This document shows positions 33,761-49,058 of a stretch of 64,000 nucleotides of DNA, piece by piece. The DNA comes from Aselliscus stoliczkanus (lineage: Eukaryota > Chordata > Mammalia > Chiroptera > Hipposideridae). The stretch covers positions 66,501,478-66,565,477 of the forward strand of contig CM066738.1 of the NCBI GenBank assembly GCA_033961575.1, in the 5' to 3' direction. Under the pieces are notes generated by a model. That model worked only from the letters and a program-made list of their open reading frames with translations, made no database searches and was not told the origin of the DNA. Position 1 is the stretch's first letter. Each line of letters starts with the position of its first letter. The position numbers were made by a program, and so were the translations under genes.

Positions 33761-34019
33761 TCTATTATATCCATTTCTTCATTTTTCTTTATGAAAATCT
33801 CATAATGTAGTAGGCAAAACATAATATACAAAGGCATGACTGGTAAATGTATTTTAAATTTAAATGTTTATTCAATTTTCTCCTTGCTTTGCCATTGTGG
33901 AGAGCCAGTATTCTCTGATGGGCCTCAGTAATGCCTTTATTAGATTGGAGGTTATGTCTAAATTTTCTACTAATGAAGTGAAGGCACTACTTAGCCAAAG
34001 TCTTAGTTTAAATGGTTCA
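33761..34019. other. No gene recognised
   Basis: Nothing assignable. Confidence 0.4.
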
Positions 34020-34335
34020 TTTCTTTCATTCATTCTTTCTTGGTTTTATGTATTCATTCTACAACTCTTTATTGAATAGCTACTATGTGCTGAATTCTGT
34101 TCTAGATACTGAAGGATGAAATAACAAGCAAAACTAATAGAATCCCTTGGAGTTTATAGATTAGTTGGGAAACAGTATTAATTAAAAACAATAAAATAAA
34201 TGTCAGTGATATCTGTGTCAAGTACTAAGAAATGGTGCCCAGTTTTATTTGAGTGTTTCAGGGGATGCTGACCCAGTCTGGGGGTTCAAAAAAGGCTTCC
34301 CTGAGGAAGTAATGAATGGAGAGCAGAGGGGAGGG
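34020..34335 (-). mobile_element. L2 LINE 3'UTR relic
   Basis: The plus strand reads CATTCATTCTTTCTTGG, CTCTTTATTGAATAGCTACT, ATTCTGTTCTAGATACTGAA, then AAGGCTTCCCTGAGGAAGTA. This is antisense L2 over its 3' end. The best preserved of the L2 relics in the window. Confidence 0.65.
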
Positions 34336-34891
34336 AGGCAGTCTTAAAAGACCTTATCCACATATTACACAGAGACAAATTTGGGGGTGAAAAACCCAGT
34401 TCAAATATATATTTAGCTACTAATTGGAAATGTGCAGATTGATATTATATTTTCTAAATGTATCTCTGAAGACATAAAGCTTTTGTTAGGGACAAAAGTG
34501 TCACTAAGAGATATTATAGCATTTTTAATGGATATGCTGAGGTGTAAATATCTCTCCAGTGATATCTGGGATCCCATAGCTTTGTGAGAAAGGTCAATAT
34601 GTGTAGCTTTTTCAAAGTGTTTCTGAAGTGTTCTAGAAGAACAATTCTTACTTCCTGAAGAGTACCTGGCTTGCTCACAGTTTAGTTGACAGCTGCAAAA
34701 CAACCTTTTATTTTAGTTTTTATTTCCCTTTTAATCCCAGACATCAGAGCTAAGTGTTAATTATGCTCCACATTTATTATCATTATCATCATCAGTGTAC
34801 AAAATGTCTCATTTCATTTTATTTTTCATTTTCCATCATCTTCCTTGATTCCTCCTATTTGACTGCACATCCCACAAATCTCTTTAATATC
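34336..34891. other. No gene recognised
   Basis: No coding signal or repeat identified. Confidence 0.45.
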
Positions 34892-35435
34892 CGAGGTGTG
34901 ACAATTAAGTTTTCGAACTCATCCTAGAAAAAGTGCTACATACCTCATTGCTGAATATCACTATGGTCACCTTCGAAGTACTCCCCTTGGGAAGCTATGC
35001 ACCGATGCCAGTGCCCAGGCCACCTCTCAAAGCAATTTTGGAACTCTTTTTCTGGAATGGCCATCAGAGCTGTCATCATATTACCCTTGATGTCCTGAAT
35101 GTCATCGAAATGTCTTCCTTTCAATATTTCCTTTATCTTTTGGTAAATAAAGAAGTCATTGGGGGCCAGATCAGATGAGTAGGGAGGGTTTTCCAATATA
35201 GTTATTTGTTTACTGGCTAAAAATTCCCTCACAGACTGTCATGTGAACTGGTGTATTGTCATAATGCAAGAGCCACGAACTGTTCACAAAATGTTCAGGT
35301 CTAACTTTTTCATGCAGCCTTTTCAGCACTTCCAAATGGTAAACTTGGTTAACTTTTTGTCAAATTGGTACTGATGTCAAAAAAAAGTTAGCAACATCAT
35401 TGCAGCAAGTTCATGAACTTAAATGTCTGACCTCG
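34892..35435 (-). mobile_element. Mariner-family DNA transposon, internally deleted (copy 1)
   Basis: Inverted ends CGAGGTGTGACAATTAAGTT and, inverted, CGAGGTCAGACATTTAAGTT. TA follows the right end (35436-35437). The remaining coding part, on the minus strand (34945-35232), is the C-terminal third of a mariner transposase. It keeps the catalytic HPPYSPDLAPSDFF-type motif as NPPYSSDLAPNDFF, and the GEYFEGD end motif. The N-terminal two thirds are missing, exactly as in the copies at 40391 and 50703. Confidence 0.88.
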
Positions 35436-35479
35436 TATAGATATTCTATTCAGTGCTCCCAAATATGAGCTTGTATCCA

Positions 35480-35935
35480 CCCCAACTTTCTGTTCTTCAT
35501 TTCTAGTCTTACTGGTCAGAACTCTGCTTGTGGTTGTCAATGGTTCCACCACTCAGATATCTCTGGAATCCACTCTTCCCTCCATCCATAGTGCCTCCCA
35601 CTCCTTGGTTCAGACATTTGCTGTTTATTTACTGCTCTATTGTAAGTTATCTCCCTAAATGGTCTTCCTAACTCTAGTCTTACTGCACCAGAGGACTTTT
35701 CTGAAACACGTATCTAATCATATCACTCCTTTGCTTAAAAACTGTTCATGGCTCTCAGTTTTCTGATGAAAGTTCTTAGAATGGTGTTAAGACTTCTCAT
35801 ATTTTGACCACTGTCAGCAATTCTGGCATTACTATACCCTTCTCATAAGTACACAATTTGCCTACTTGGCCGTACCCTATATGCACCCCTTGTTTCTTGC
35901 CACTGTACCTTAGCATATGATGTTCAAAAGGCAAA
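35480..35935 (+). mobile_element. L2 LINE fragment
   Basis: Sense L2 order is visible: CTATTGTAAGTTATCTCCCT, TCTAATCATATCACTCCTTT, GCTTAAAAACTGTTCATGGC, then ATGCACCCCTTGTTTCTTGC. Diverged, typical of this ancient family. Confidence 0.55.
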
Positions 35936-36387
35936 GATGATCAAAAAAGATATTTCAGATACAGAATTTAGCAAAGGAGCAAAGGCACAGAAGGGAGTTG
36001 TTAAACAGTATTTAGGTCAGCATTCATACAGAGCAAAAGAAATAAAGAATCAAAGAATTGTGCATTTTAAACTACTGTGAAAAATCAAGAACAGATAGGG
36101 TGGGGCATACTTTCTACGTGAGCAGATTAGAAGAATGAAGGAATTTGAGAAGATAAAGAACTATTGAAGTTTTTTGGAAGGGGAGTGACCTAAGCAGAGT
36201 TTGCTTAGTGTGTCATGTATATTGGGCTGCGTGGAGAAGGAATATTAAACAGAGCTGATAGGTTAGGAGCCTGTTGGGATAGTTTGGGATTGAGTTTACC
36301 ACCTCTGATTAGAGACTAGCCAGGATCTTATCCTAAAAGATGGTAATGCGGTGTGTTTTCATATTCCACTGAATAAGCTAGTTATAT
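35936..36387. other. Weak L2-like antisense sequence, otherwise unassigned
   Basis: AGGGGAGTGACCTAAGCAGA near 36179 and TGGGCTGCGTGGAGAAGGA near 36224 resemble antisense L2. The assignment is uncertain. Confidence 0.35.
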
Positions 36388-36405
36388 GAGTTTTCCCCTT
36401 TTTAA

Positions 36406-36413
36406 AAAAAATC

Positions 36414-36445
<32 letters not shown>

Positions 36446-36469
36446 TACAGATGTACAAAACAATGCAAT
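36406..36469 (-). mobile_element. Ultrashort L1 3'-end insertion with (ATT)n tail
   Basis: Near-identical flanks GAGTTTTCCCCTTTTT (36388-) and GAGTTTTTCCCTTTTAAA (36470-36487). The insert, read on the minus strand, is the L1 3' end CATTGTTTTGTACATCTGTA. It is followed by a tail converted to (AAT)n, about 10 units. Confidence 0.6.
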
Positions 36470-36487
36470 GAGTTTTTCCCTTTTAAA

Positions 36488-37554
36488 GTGCATCAGTTTG
36501 AAAGCCTCCTAGGTGTTTATCCAGCAGTGTACATATGTAGAAATTAAATTATAAATTGGATAGGAATTTATCACTTAATTTAAAATTGGTATATATTTAA
36601 TCATATGTTGTTTAATCCATACATAAAACAGACTCATTGGTTACAGTGACAAAGTATTAGGAATGTTGATATTGATATTTAAGAATATAATGAAGAGCAT
36701 GAAATTCTAATAAATGTGAAAATACAATTTAAAATCATTTGTGACAAATCTATAATTTGGCAACTAACTAATAAAAATTCTTATATAGTGTAGCAAGATC
36801 TTGCCAAAGAAAATGTACAATGATCACATTCCTCTTATGATTTCATGATTGGGAATGAAGCCGATCTCCAGCTTCAATGTGTTACTTGCTCATTGAGTCT
36901 TGAGACTTTATCTTTCATGTTGTTATTTATAATCAAAACTCAAAAATATAAAAATAATTCAGAAATATAAAAATAATTCAGTTGAATTTTATAAAGCCAA
37001 GGACTTCAAATAATGAAAGCGTTTTAAAATTCATTTTTAATATTGAAACAAATTTCAATGAATGCTTATTTTAATATATGCTTCCAACCTAAATGTTAGC
37101 AGGACTCTTAGAGATGAATGAGGAACTTACTTTTGATTCAGTTCCTCTGAGCTGAGTTCAGAAACACCCTTGGGTATGGCCACAGTGGACTAGGTTTATG
37201 CCTGAGTATAATTTATGTCCTGGACTCAGTGGTCATATGTGGTGTGTTAATAACCCTGAGAGAGATGGGGTAACTGTAGGTCAAGTGAACATCCAGTTAG
37301 CCTACCTGCAGCAGTACTGTACCTCCAACTTTGATCTTCCTGGACAGGGACAATGATTTTCCAGAAAGTGTGATATGACTCTCACTCAACCAAATATTAT
37401 CAGCAAACCTGGGCTCCCAGGTAGGGACAATCCAGTAAGGGATGTTGCTGACTACTCTTCTGCACATTATTGAATAACCCTTTCTTCCTTCAATACCCTT
37501 TGCTATAAACAGAACATGTTTTATTTATCTATGTGGTAACTGGGTCTGGCCTTT
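36488..37554. other. No gene recognised
   Basis: About 1 kb, AT-rich at first. The part 37100-37500 is more GC-balanced and could hold an unrecognised repeat. Confidence 0.4.
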
Positions 37555-37570
37555 CTGTCAATCTTAGTCT

Positions 37571-37698
37571 TTTGTTTGTTTGTTTGTTTGTTTGTTTGTT
37601 TGTTTTTGAGGGCAGTATCACTGGCCCTCATATGTGGGACCGAACCGGGGCCGCTGGCTTCCTAGGCCAGTGCTTAACCACCGCGCCACTCGGCCGGC
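37571..37698 (-). mobile_element. tRNA-derived SINE with (CAAA)n tail
   Basis: Perfect 16-bp duplication CTGTCAATCTTAGTCT at 37555-37570 and 37699-37714. A near-consensus body (GGCCGGCCGAGTGGCGCGGT head) suggests a young insertion. The tail is (TTTG)n on the plus strand. Confidence 0.95.
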
Positions 37699-37714
37699 CT
37701 GTCAATCTTAGTCT

Positions 37715-39869
37715 ACTATGGACATGGGCAATAGACCAGTTGAGCATTATTATTATGTCACTTTAAAACATTTGAATCATGCTGTCTCTTACATAATTAG
37801 CTTAAAATAAATGTAGTGGTGTCTGTCACTAGTTAAATGGTAAGAAATAAAGTTTTTTTTCATATTTTGAAATTTTAAGTACATTAAAATAATAATATAT
37901 TCATTTAAAATAAAAATATGCATTTTTACTTAAAATTGCTGATATGCCAAGCAAAAGTGTGTTGATACAAGAAATTTCCAAAACCTGTAGAGAATTTTTA
38001 TACGAATTTATTTGAACCAAACTGATGACAATTTCTGGGAAGCAAGATGTTAAATGCTCCAGAGAATAACAGTTTTTGCAGGGTTATTTTATTTGTTTGT
38101 TTTTTGTTTTGTGCATTTGAAATTAAGGAGGGAACCTAGGGAAGATTACATAAAAGTGGGAGAAAGCAAGAAAGGGATTGGATTACAAGATAATTAGTAA
38201 GATTACATGTTCTCTTGAGGAAGGTGGTTGTGCTTATTTCAGAGTGTGTCAATCTAGATGCACAAAAACAATGAATAGCGCCTGGTTAAGGCAAAGATAA
38301 AAAAAGTTATATGCCTGGGGCATGACTACTCACCATGACCTGCTCAATTAGGAGTTTATGATCAAATCACCCTAAGAGGTTCTTTACCTAGAACCCCTTT
38401 TTCATCCACAAGTGGTAATTTAAAGTTCCTGTGGGTCTGGACAAAAATTATATAGGAATGTGAAAATATTCATAATTCAAAAAGTTAGGACATGCCAGCT
38501 CAAGGGATCAGCAACGCTGTCTTGAACTAGGCTGTTCCTGGTGGGCAATGAAGGAAAACAGGAAGGTAAGAAACCTTTCCCACACTACCAAATTTCATAA
38601 ACATTTAATGAAATATCCAAGGGATGATCTTGCACAGTAATCAGTAATTAGACTCCAAATTTCTTCTTATTCTTTTTTTTTGTACAGAAGTATTGCTAAT
38701 TGCAAAATTGTCACTGTGTACTCAGTCCAATGTAAACACAGCAAAATGCTGCTCTTAAACAAATTCAGTGTGCCTGCTGTTCTAATGTGATTTCAATTTC
38801 AGGGAATTTAGCAGGATTAGCTGATATCATTGATATAATATTTTTGATGTCCATTATAATAAATTATTTGCACTAAGACTAAATGTATATCCAATCATCA
38901 TGTTTTTATATACTTCTAATATTTTATAAGAGCTTATGAAAATTTTGAAAATATCATTTTAAAATAAGAATGAAATGAAGATACCAGTTAACAAAAGAAT
39001 GTCTTACAAAGTTAAACTTTATTTCTTAGGACCCCATAAATTGACTTTAGGGAATAGAAAGATCAGAAGTTGGTAGCTCCCTCTCTGTGAGGACCTGAGA
39101 GTTAATCAATAAATGTAGCATTTTCACACTTTTGCTTCACCTAGAACTAGAGATTGTATTTGAAGTGTTCTTAGAACAATTTTACTCGTCTTCCAGGAAA
39201 TAAGACCTAGCTTTAGACAAGCTGGTGTTCAGTCCCTGAAAGTAAAAATCTCTCACTAAAGAGTGGCATGAGATAGTTCATAGCTCCTGATGAGCAAAAA
39301 GCAAAAATTTCCACTTAAGACTGGAGAATAGGCGATGGGTATTGGTAATAGTGGAAAGAGGATAGAAGCTGATAACTAAGTATTTTAATCACAAAATGTC
39401 CCTGACAGAGATGGGCTGAGAAGTGACAAACCTTTTAAAATGCATTAGCTACTCAAACTTAACATCCCTTCTAATCTGCAGAAAGGAATAGAAGAGTAAA
39501 AAGCCTGTTTTCATCTTTCCAAGTAGGAACCATTCCTCTGGGGATTGCAAAATTCAGAATCAATCTGGGAACCCACTGCAGCTTGTAGTTTCAGGGGAAA
39601 AAAAAAAGGTGTGTAATGTTTATAGTCCCTCTGAAATTAAGCAGAATGAAACCCAGCTTTATCCTGTTACATTCAACCGTGTATTCTTCACAAAACTTTG
39701 CCCCTTTATCTAATGTCCCATCTTGGCTGGAGAAATGCTACATTACTTTGATCATTCTTTCATCTTTCCTATTTCCCTTTCTTCCACTCAAAAGGGATGT
39801 CTGACCCATTGGTAATGTTCCTATCTTGTTTCACAATTTTTTACCATGTTAGAGTAATTTAGAACATTA
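37715..39869. other. 2.1 kb without recognised features
   Basis: One of the longest repeat-poor stretches. No ORF or RNA gene is supported. Confidence 0.5.
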
Positions 39870-40390
39870 CAGTCATACACTGCATACTGACGTTTCAGTC
39901 AATGATGAACAGTATAGATAATGGTGGTCCCATGAGTTTATAATGAGCTGATGCCACTATCATCTAGTGGCATCAAAACTGGCATAACATCATTATGTAA
40001 TGCATTACTCACATGTTTGTGGTGATAAGGTGTAAACAAACCTACTAAGCTGCCAGTTATATAAAAGTTTATCACATACAATTATGTACAGTAAAGGCAT
40101 ACCTCATTTTATTAGGGTTTGCTTTATTGTGTTTTGCAGATATTGTGTTTGTTACAAATTGAAGATTTGTGGCAACCTGTGTCCAGCAAGTCTATCAACA
40201 ACACCATTTTTTCCACAGTATATGCTCACTTCCTATATCTGTCACATTTTGGTAATTCTCGCAATATTTCAAACTTTCTTATTTTTATTATATTTTTTAT
40301 GGTGATCTGTGGTCAGTGATCTTTGATGTTATTATTGTAATGGTTTGGAGACACCACGAACTGTGCTCATTTAAGATGATAAACTTAATA

Positions 40391-40964
40391 CGAGGTCTGA
40401 CAATTAAGTTTGAGAACTTGTTGCAACGATAATGCTAACCTTTTTTGATATCAGAGGGAATATTCATTATGGATTTGTACCAACTGGATGAACATGTTAA
40501 CCAAGTTTACTATTTGGAAATGCTGAAAAGGTTGCATGAAAAAATTAGACAACCTGAACTTTTTGCCAACAATTCATGGCTCTTGCATCACGATAATACA
40601 TCAACTCGCACAGCACTGTGTATGAGGGACTTTTTAGCCAGTAAACTAATAACTATATTGGAACACCCTCCCTACTCACCTGATCTGGCCCCCAGTGACT
40701 TCTTTCTTTACCCAAAGATAAAGGAAATATTGAAAGAAAGACATTTCAATGACATTCAGGATCAAGGGTAATACGATGACAGCTCTAATGGCCATTCCAG
40801 AAAAAGAGTTCCAAAATTGCTTTGAAGGGTGGACTAGGTGCTGGAGTCGGTGCACAGCTTCCCAAGGGGAGTACTTCAAAGGTGACAATAGTGATATTCA
40901 ACAATGAGATATGGAGCACGTTTTCTAGGATGCGTTCGTGAACTTGTCAGATCTTGCAGATAAA
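40391..40964 (+). mobile_element. Mariner-family DNA transposon, internally deleted (copy 2)
   Basis: The left end CGAGGTCTGACAATTAAGTT is preceded by TA (40389-40390). The right end is degraded (GTGAACTTGTCAGATCTTGC). It lies inside the Tigger1-like element, whose sequence resumes at GATAAATG. Same internal deletion as copies 1 and 3: the 5' untranslated part runs straight into the C-terminal part of the transposase. Confidence 0.88.
40445..40907 (+). pseudogene. Mariner transposase C-terminal part
   Basis: About 155 codons of a protein that is normally near 345. It has LHHDNTSTRTALCMRDFLAS with the second catalytic Asp (HHDN). HPPYSPDLAPSDFFLYPKIK follows, holding the third Asp of the mariner D34D triad. 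A frameshift occurs after FNDIQD (near 40765). The closing GEYFKGD and a stop are at 40905-40907. The first catalytic Asp and the DNA-binding domain are missing, so it cannot be active. Confidence 0.85.
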
Positions 40965-41083
40965 TGTATGTTTTCTAAGGTTTCCATTGACTGACCGTTC
41001 CCTCATTTCTTTCCCTCTCCGTGGGCCGTCTTTACTTCCTGAGACACGCCAATATTGAAATGATGCCTATTAATAACTCCACA

Positions 41084-41536
41084 ATGGCCTGTAAGTGTTC
41101 AAATGAAAGGAAGACTCACAAATCTACTCTTGATGCTGTGAAGACTGTTGAAATGACAACAAAGGATTTAGAATATTACATAAACATAGTTGATAAAGCA
41201 GCAGCAGTGCTTGAGAGGACAGACTCCAATTTTGAGACAAGTTTTACTGAAGATAAAATGCTATCCAACAGCATTGCTACAGAGAAATCATTTGTGAAAG
41301 GAAGAGTCAATCGATGTGGCAGACTTCATTGTTGTCTTATTTTTAAAAATTACCACAGCTCCCCAACCTTCAGCAACCACAACCCTGATCAGTCAGCAGC
41401 CATCAACACTGAGGCAAGACAATCCACCAGCCAAAAGATTATGACTGAAGTCTCAGATGATGATTTAGCAGGAAAGTATTTATTAATTCAGGCATGTACA
41501 TTATTTTTTTTAAGCATAATACTATTGCGCACTTAA
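41084..41536 (+). pseudogene. Tigger transposase remnant: N-terminus fused to C-terminus
   Basis: The frame opens [14 protein letters not shown] at 41084, the usual Tigger1 start. After about 16 residues it jumps to the C-terminal portion [20 protein letters not shown], which continues through KGRVNRC and ends near SDDD. The DNA-binding and DDE catalytic domains are therefore deleted. This is the known pattern of non-autonomous Tigger derivatives. The ORF extends by chance beyond the normal stop. Confidence 0.8.
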
Positions 41537-42034
41537 TAGACTACAGGATAGGATAAACATAACTTTTATATGCACTGCACTGAGAGACAAAAAAATTTGT
41601 ATGACTCACTTTCTTGTGATATTTGCTTTATTTTTGTGTTCTGGAACTGAACCTATAATATCTCCAGAGTATGCCTATACATAATACTTGATAGTGACAA
41701 AAAATGACTATGTTACTGGTTTATATATTTATTGTTATTATAAAATGTACTCTTTCTACTTATAAAAAACTTTGCTGTATAACAGTATGCTGTGTTACAC
41801 TGGCAACAGCCTCATACATCTTGCATTTACCTCATTTCTTGATTGTATCATTTTTCTCTGGTGCTTCACTTAATCTTGTGTTGTTTTGTATGCTGTACAG
41901 GTTTATAACCCAGGAGCAGTAGGCTATACCACCTAGGTTTGTGTGAGTACACTCTATGATGTTGGCATAACTACAAAATTGCCTAACGATGTATTTTTCA
42001 TAATGTATTCCCATCGTTAAGCAATGTATGACTC

Positions 42035-42829
42035 TATACTCTAGATAGCTATAACATTAAATGGATGTTTAATCAATATAGCAAACTGATCTCACTCAAT
42101 TTTGATTTCTTACACTAAAAATAGAACACTGGGTAGAATATTTTAAAACATGCATTTCAATTGTAAAAGTAAACATAAAAGATATAGTGAAGTTTAAAAG
42201 CAAGATAAGGAGATTTCTAGGTGGCAGAAATAAAATAGGAGTCTTTAGTGGTGAAAAGGAGTTGAATCTTCGTGGCACATGTCTCAATGCTGAAGTAGAA
42301 TCTTTAAGGGGACGGGAAATCTTTGCCCACAAGGTTGGTATTATTATGACTGAAAATGAGCTGTCTACTGTAGGTTGACAATATATAAAAAGACACTGAA
42401 ATACCAAGTCTGTGACTATTTTGTCATAGCCACACTTTGGGCACTCCCAGTAGATTTGATCTTGCAATATCAGTATCAGACCCATAAGAACTTCCAGAAA
42501 GTTTCATTTTTCCTCTATTCCCTGAGATGTGCCATATAAGGAGACGTACTTTTCTGTCTTCAAACCTTTTTTGAAAACTTTTAGCTCTTACTTTATCAAA
42601 ACCATTTCTTGGACAATCCGTGGCCATTATCACCTCAAATATTGTTTCTACCCTATTTTCTTCCCCTCTGGGCCTTCATTTATGTATGTCAGATTTTTTT
42701 CACTGTGACCCATATGTCACCAATACTCTTTTTCTGTATTTTCTATTGCCCTTGTTCTCCTTATTTCTGTTTATAAATTACAGACTGACCTACCTTCAAG
42801 TTTTAATGTTTTTCTTTTCTATGTCTGAT
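42035..42829. other. No gene recognised
   Basis: ORFs up to 129 codons exist on the minus strand (42096-42485) but show no domain, codon bias or splice context. Treated as chance. Confidence 0.4.
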
Positions 42830-42969
42830 CTGCTGATACTCATATCCATTGAGGTCTTAAGCTTATTATTTGTTGATATAGTTAATTTTTTAAAGTTTAG
42901 AACTCTTTGTTTGATTATTTTTCCAATTATCTTGAAAAAGTGTCCATCTTGTTATTTATTATTTTGAAA

Positions 42970-43083
42970 AAATTTTTTTTTTCTTTTTTGGAGGGCAGTG
43001 TCACTGACCCTCATATGTGGGACCCTAACTAGGGCGGCTGGCATCCCAAGCCAGCTCTTAGCCACCTCACCACTCGGCCGGCC
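42970..43083 (-). mobile_element. tRNA-derived SINE (short form)
   Basis: Duplication TTTATTATTTTGAAA (42955-42969) and TTTATTATTTAGAAA (43084-43098), 14 of 15 identical. Body typical, with a changed box A (GTGGCTAAGAGC). Confidence 0.92.
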
Positions 43084-43292
43084 TTTATTATTTAGAAATT
43101 TTAATTACATATTTGTAGAATTCTTTCTCTGATAATTTCAGTAACTACATTATCATTGAATCTGTTTTTCTTGCTTAGTCTTTCTTTGAATACTGTTTCT
43201 TGATGTGGCTGGTACTTTCATTGAATGTTGGACATTGTGTATGATACATTGTAGAGGCTCCAGATAATATTATCATACTCCAATGAGGAAAC

Positions 43293-43383
43293 TATTTTTT
43301 TTTTTTTTTTTGAGGACAGTATTACTGGCCCTCATATGTGGGACCCGAACCGGGGCTGCTGGCACCGCGCCACTCATCCGGCC
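43293..43383 (-). mobile_element. tRNA-derived SINE lacking its central tRNA arm
   Basis: Perfect 15-bp duplication CTCCAATGAGGAAAC (43278-43292 and 43384-43398). The body lacks about 25 bp, the box-A-proximal TTAAG... and half of the hairpin: GGCGCGGTGCC joins directly to AGCAGCCCCGG. Box B remains. Confidence 0.9.
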
Positions 43384-44176
43384 CTCCAATGAGGAAACAT
43401 TTTATCATCTTGTTGTACTATTAAATGTTGTGCTAGATCATCATCTTAATCTAATCATGGGATAAACTTATTAAAGACTTGGAGATTTTTGTTGTTATTA
43501 TTATTATTATTTTAAGGCCTGTCTATGTCTGATTTGCCTTCACTTTAGGGTTTTGCCCACCAGATTCAATACAATACTTGGCATATTTTACTAAAGGTCT
43601 GTTTTTTTGGAATGTATCCATATCAGTTTTTTTTTTTAATTTTAATTTTTATTTATTTTTTTACTATTTTATTGTGAAATAAATATTTTTTCTTTTTAAA
43701 TTAGCTTGAGGTGTACAACACAGTGCAATAGTTACACTTTTTACCCCTCAAAGCAACAACCCCTCCTCCAATTCGCCACCCCACTCCTCCCCCCCATATC
43801 ATACATATCTATTACAATTCCTTTGATTCCCTTCCACAGTATAATCCACATCTGTGACTATCTATATATTCAATTACAGTTGGCATACAATATTCTACAA
43901 CATCAGTTTCAGGTGTACAGTGTGGTGATCAAGACTCTACTCCATCCATGAAGTGGTCTCCCTAACAAGACATGTGATCATCTAACACCCCACAAAATAT
44001 TTACAACATAATTATATTCCCCAAACTGTCTTTCATGTCCCTGTGGCAAAATTGTAGTTGTCTATTTATGCTGTCTAATCCCTTCCCCTTCTCCCTCATC
44101 CCCACTCCTTCCCAACTAACAACCGTGTTTTTCCTCTATATCTATGAGACTGTTTCTGTGTACTTTGCTCATTCAT

Positions 44177-48142
<3,966 letters not shown>

Positions 48143-48198
48143 TTTGTTATTTGTATTTCTTGTCTTTCTGGGTAAGCCTGTTTTCCCCTTTCTTCTGT

Positions 48199-49058
48199 TT
48201 AAAAAAGCTCTTTTAACATTTCCTGCAATGCTGGCTTGGTGGTAATGAACTCCTTAAGCTTATTCTTTTCTGAGAAGCTCTTTTTCTCTCCTTCAATTTT
48301 AAGTGATAGCCGTGCTGGGTAGAGCAATCTTGGTTGTAGACCTTCATTTTGTGTCAATTTGAATATCTCCTTCCATTCCCTTCTGGCCTGCAGAGTTTCT
48401 GAAGAAAACTCAGTCATTAGTCTTATAGGAGCCCTTTGTATGTAACCTGCTGTTTTTCTCTTGCTGCTTTTAGGATTCTGTCTCTGTCTTTAAACTTTGA
48501 CATTTTAACTATGATATGTCTTGATGTGGGCCTCTTTGGATTCAGCCTGTTTGTACTCTCTGTACATCCTGGGCTAGTATGTCGATTTCCTTCACCAGGG
48601 TAGGGAAGTTTTCAGTCATTATTTTTTTAAATACGTTCTCAATCCCTTGCTTCTTCTCTTCTCCTTCTGGTATTCCTATGACGCACTTGTTGTTGCGTTT
48701 CATGTTGTCCCAGAGGTCTCTTAAACTATTTTCATTCTTTTTTATTCTTCTTTCTTTTTGTTGTTCCAGCTGGGTGATTTCTGCTATTTTGTCTTCTAAT
48801 TCACTGATCTGCTCCTCTGCTTCATCTATTCTACTGGTGATTCCTTCGAGTGTGTTCTTCATTTCAGTTATTGTATTCTTTAGTTCTAACAGGTTTTTCC
48901 CTATCCTTCTTTATATCCTCTCTAAGTTCCTTAAACATACTTATCATCAGTGTTCTAAACTCTGTCTCTGAAAGTTTGGATATCTCTGTTTCATTTAGTT
49001 CCATTTCCAGAGTTTTCTTCTGATCTTTTCCTTGGGACATGTTTCTTTGTTTTTTCTT
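48199..49058 (-). pseudogene. L1 ORF1p, start codon lost and frameshifted
   Basis: The expected ATG (49056-49058) is AAG, giving KKKQRNMSQGKDQ, so the nearest methionine is seven residues in. The acidic N-terminus and coiled coil (ISELEDKIAEITQLEQQ) are readable at 48542-49103 in two frames. The C-terminal domain (ARREWKEIFKLTQ, ending MLKELF) is at 48199-48417. The RRM-like part between 48420 and 48540 is out of frame. Confidence 0.87.

Larger units (their letters stand above)
40094..41677 (+). mobile_element. Tigger1-like DNA transposon, internally deleted, split by a mariner
   Basis: The ends AAGGCATACCTCATTTTATT and (inverted) AGGCATACTCTGGAGATATT are flanked by TA. The left half is Tigger1-like 5' sequence (GCAATATTTCAAACTTTCTT). 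The right half has the Tigger 5' untranslated end, a transposase start and a C-terminus fused by an internal deletion, then the 3' end. The mariner at 40391-40964 interrupts the 5' untranslated part. Confidence 0.85.
39870..42034. mobile_element. TA-inserting DNA transposon (outermost of a nested set), non-autonomous
   Basis: The inverted ends CAGTCATACACTGCATACTG and (inverted) GAGTCATACATTGCTTAACG are flanked by TA on both sides. Typical internal blocks of this pogo/Tc-type MITE are GGTGTAAACAAACCTACTAA on the left and GGTTTGTGTGAGTACACTCT on the right. It is split at TGTACAG/TA by the Tigger1-like element 40094-41677. No transposase of its own remains. Confidence 0.75.
42830..43626 (-). 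mobile_element. Old L1M/HAL1-like 5' region
   Basis: The complement resembles the ORF1/5'UTR part of the element at 20540-24110. On the plus strand it reads TTTGTAGAATTCTTTCTCTG, TGATGTGGCTGGTACTTTCA and GTATGATACATTGTAGAGGC. Two short SINEs split it. The right end is overrun by the A-tail of L1 copy C. Confidence 0.6.

Noticed and set aside
42096..42485. 129-codon minus-strand frame
   Set aside because: No domain, biased composition from AT-rich sequence, and no splice context.
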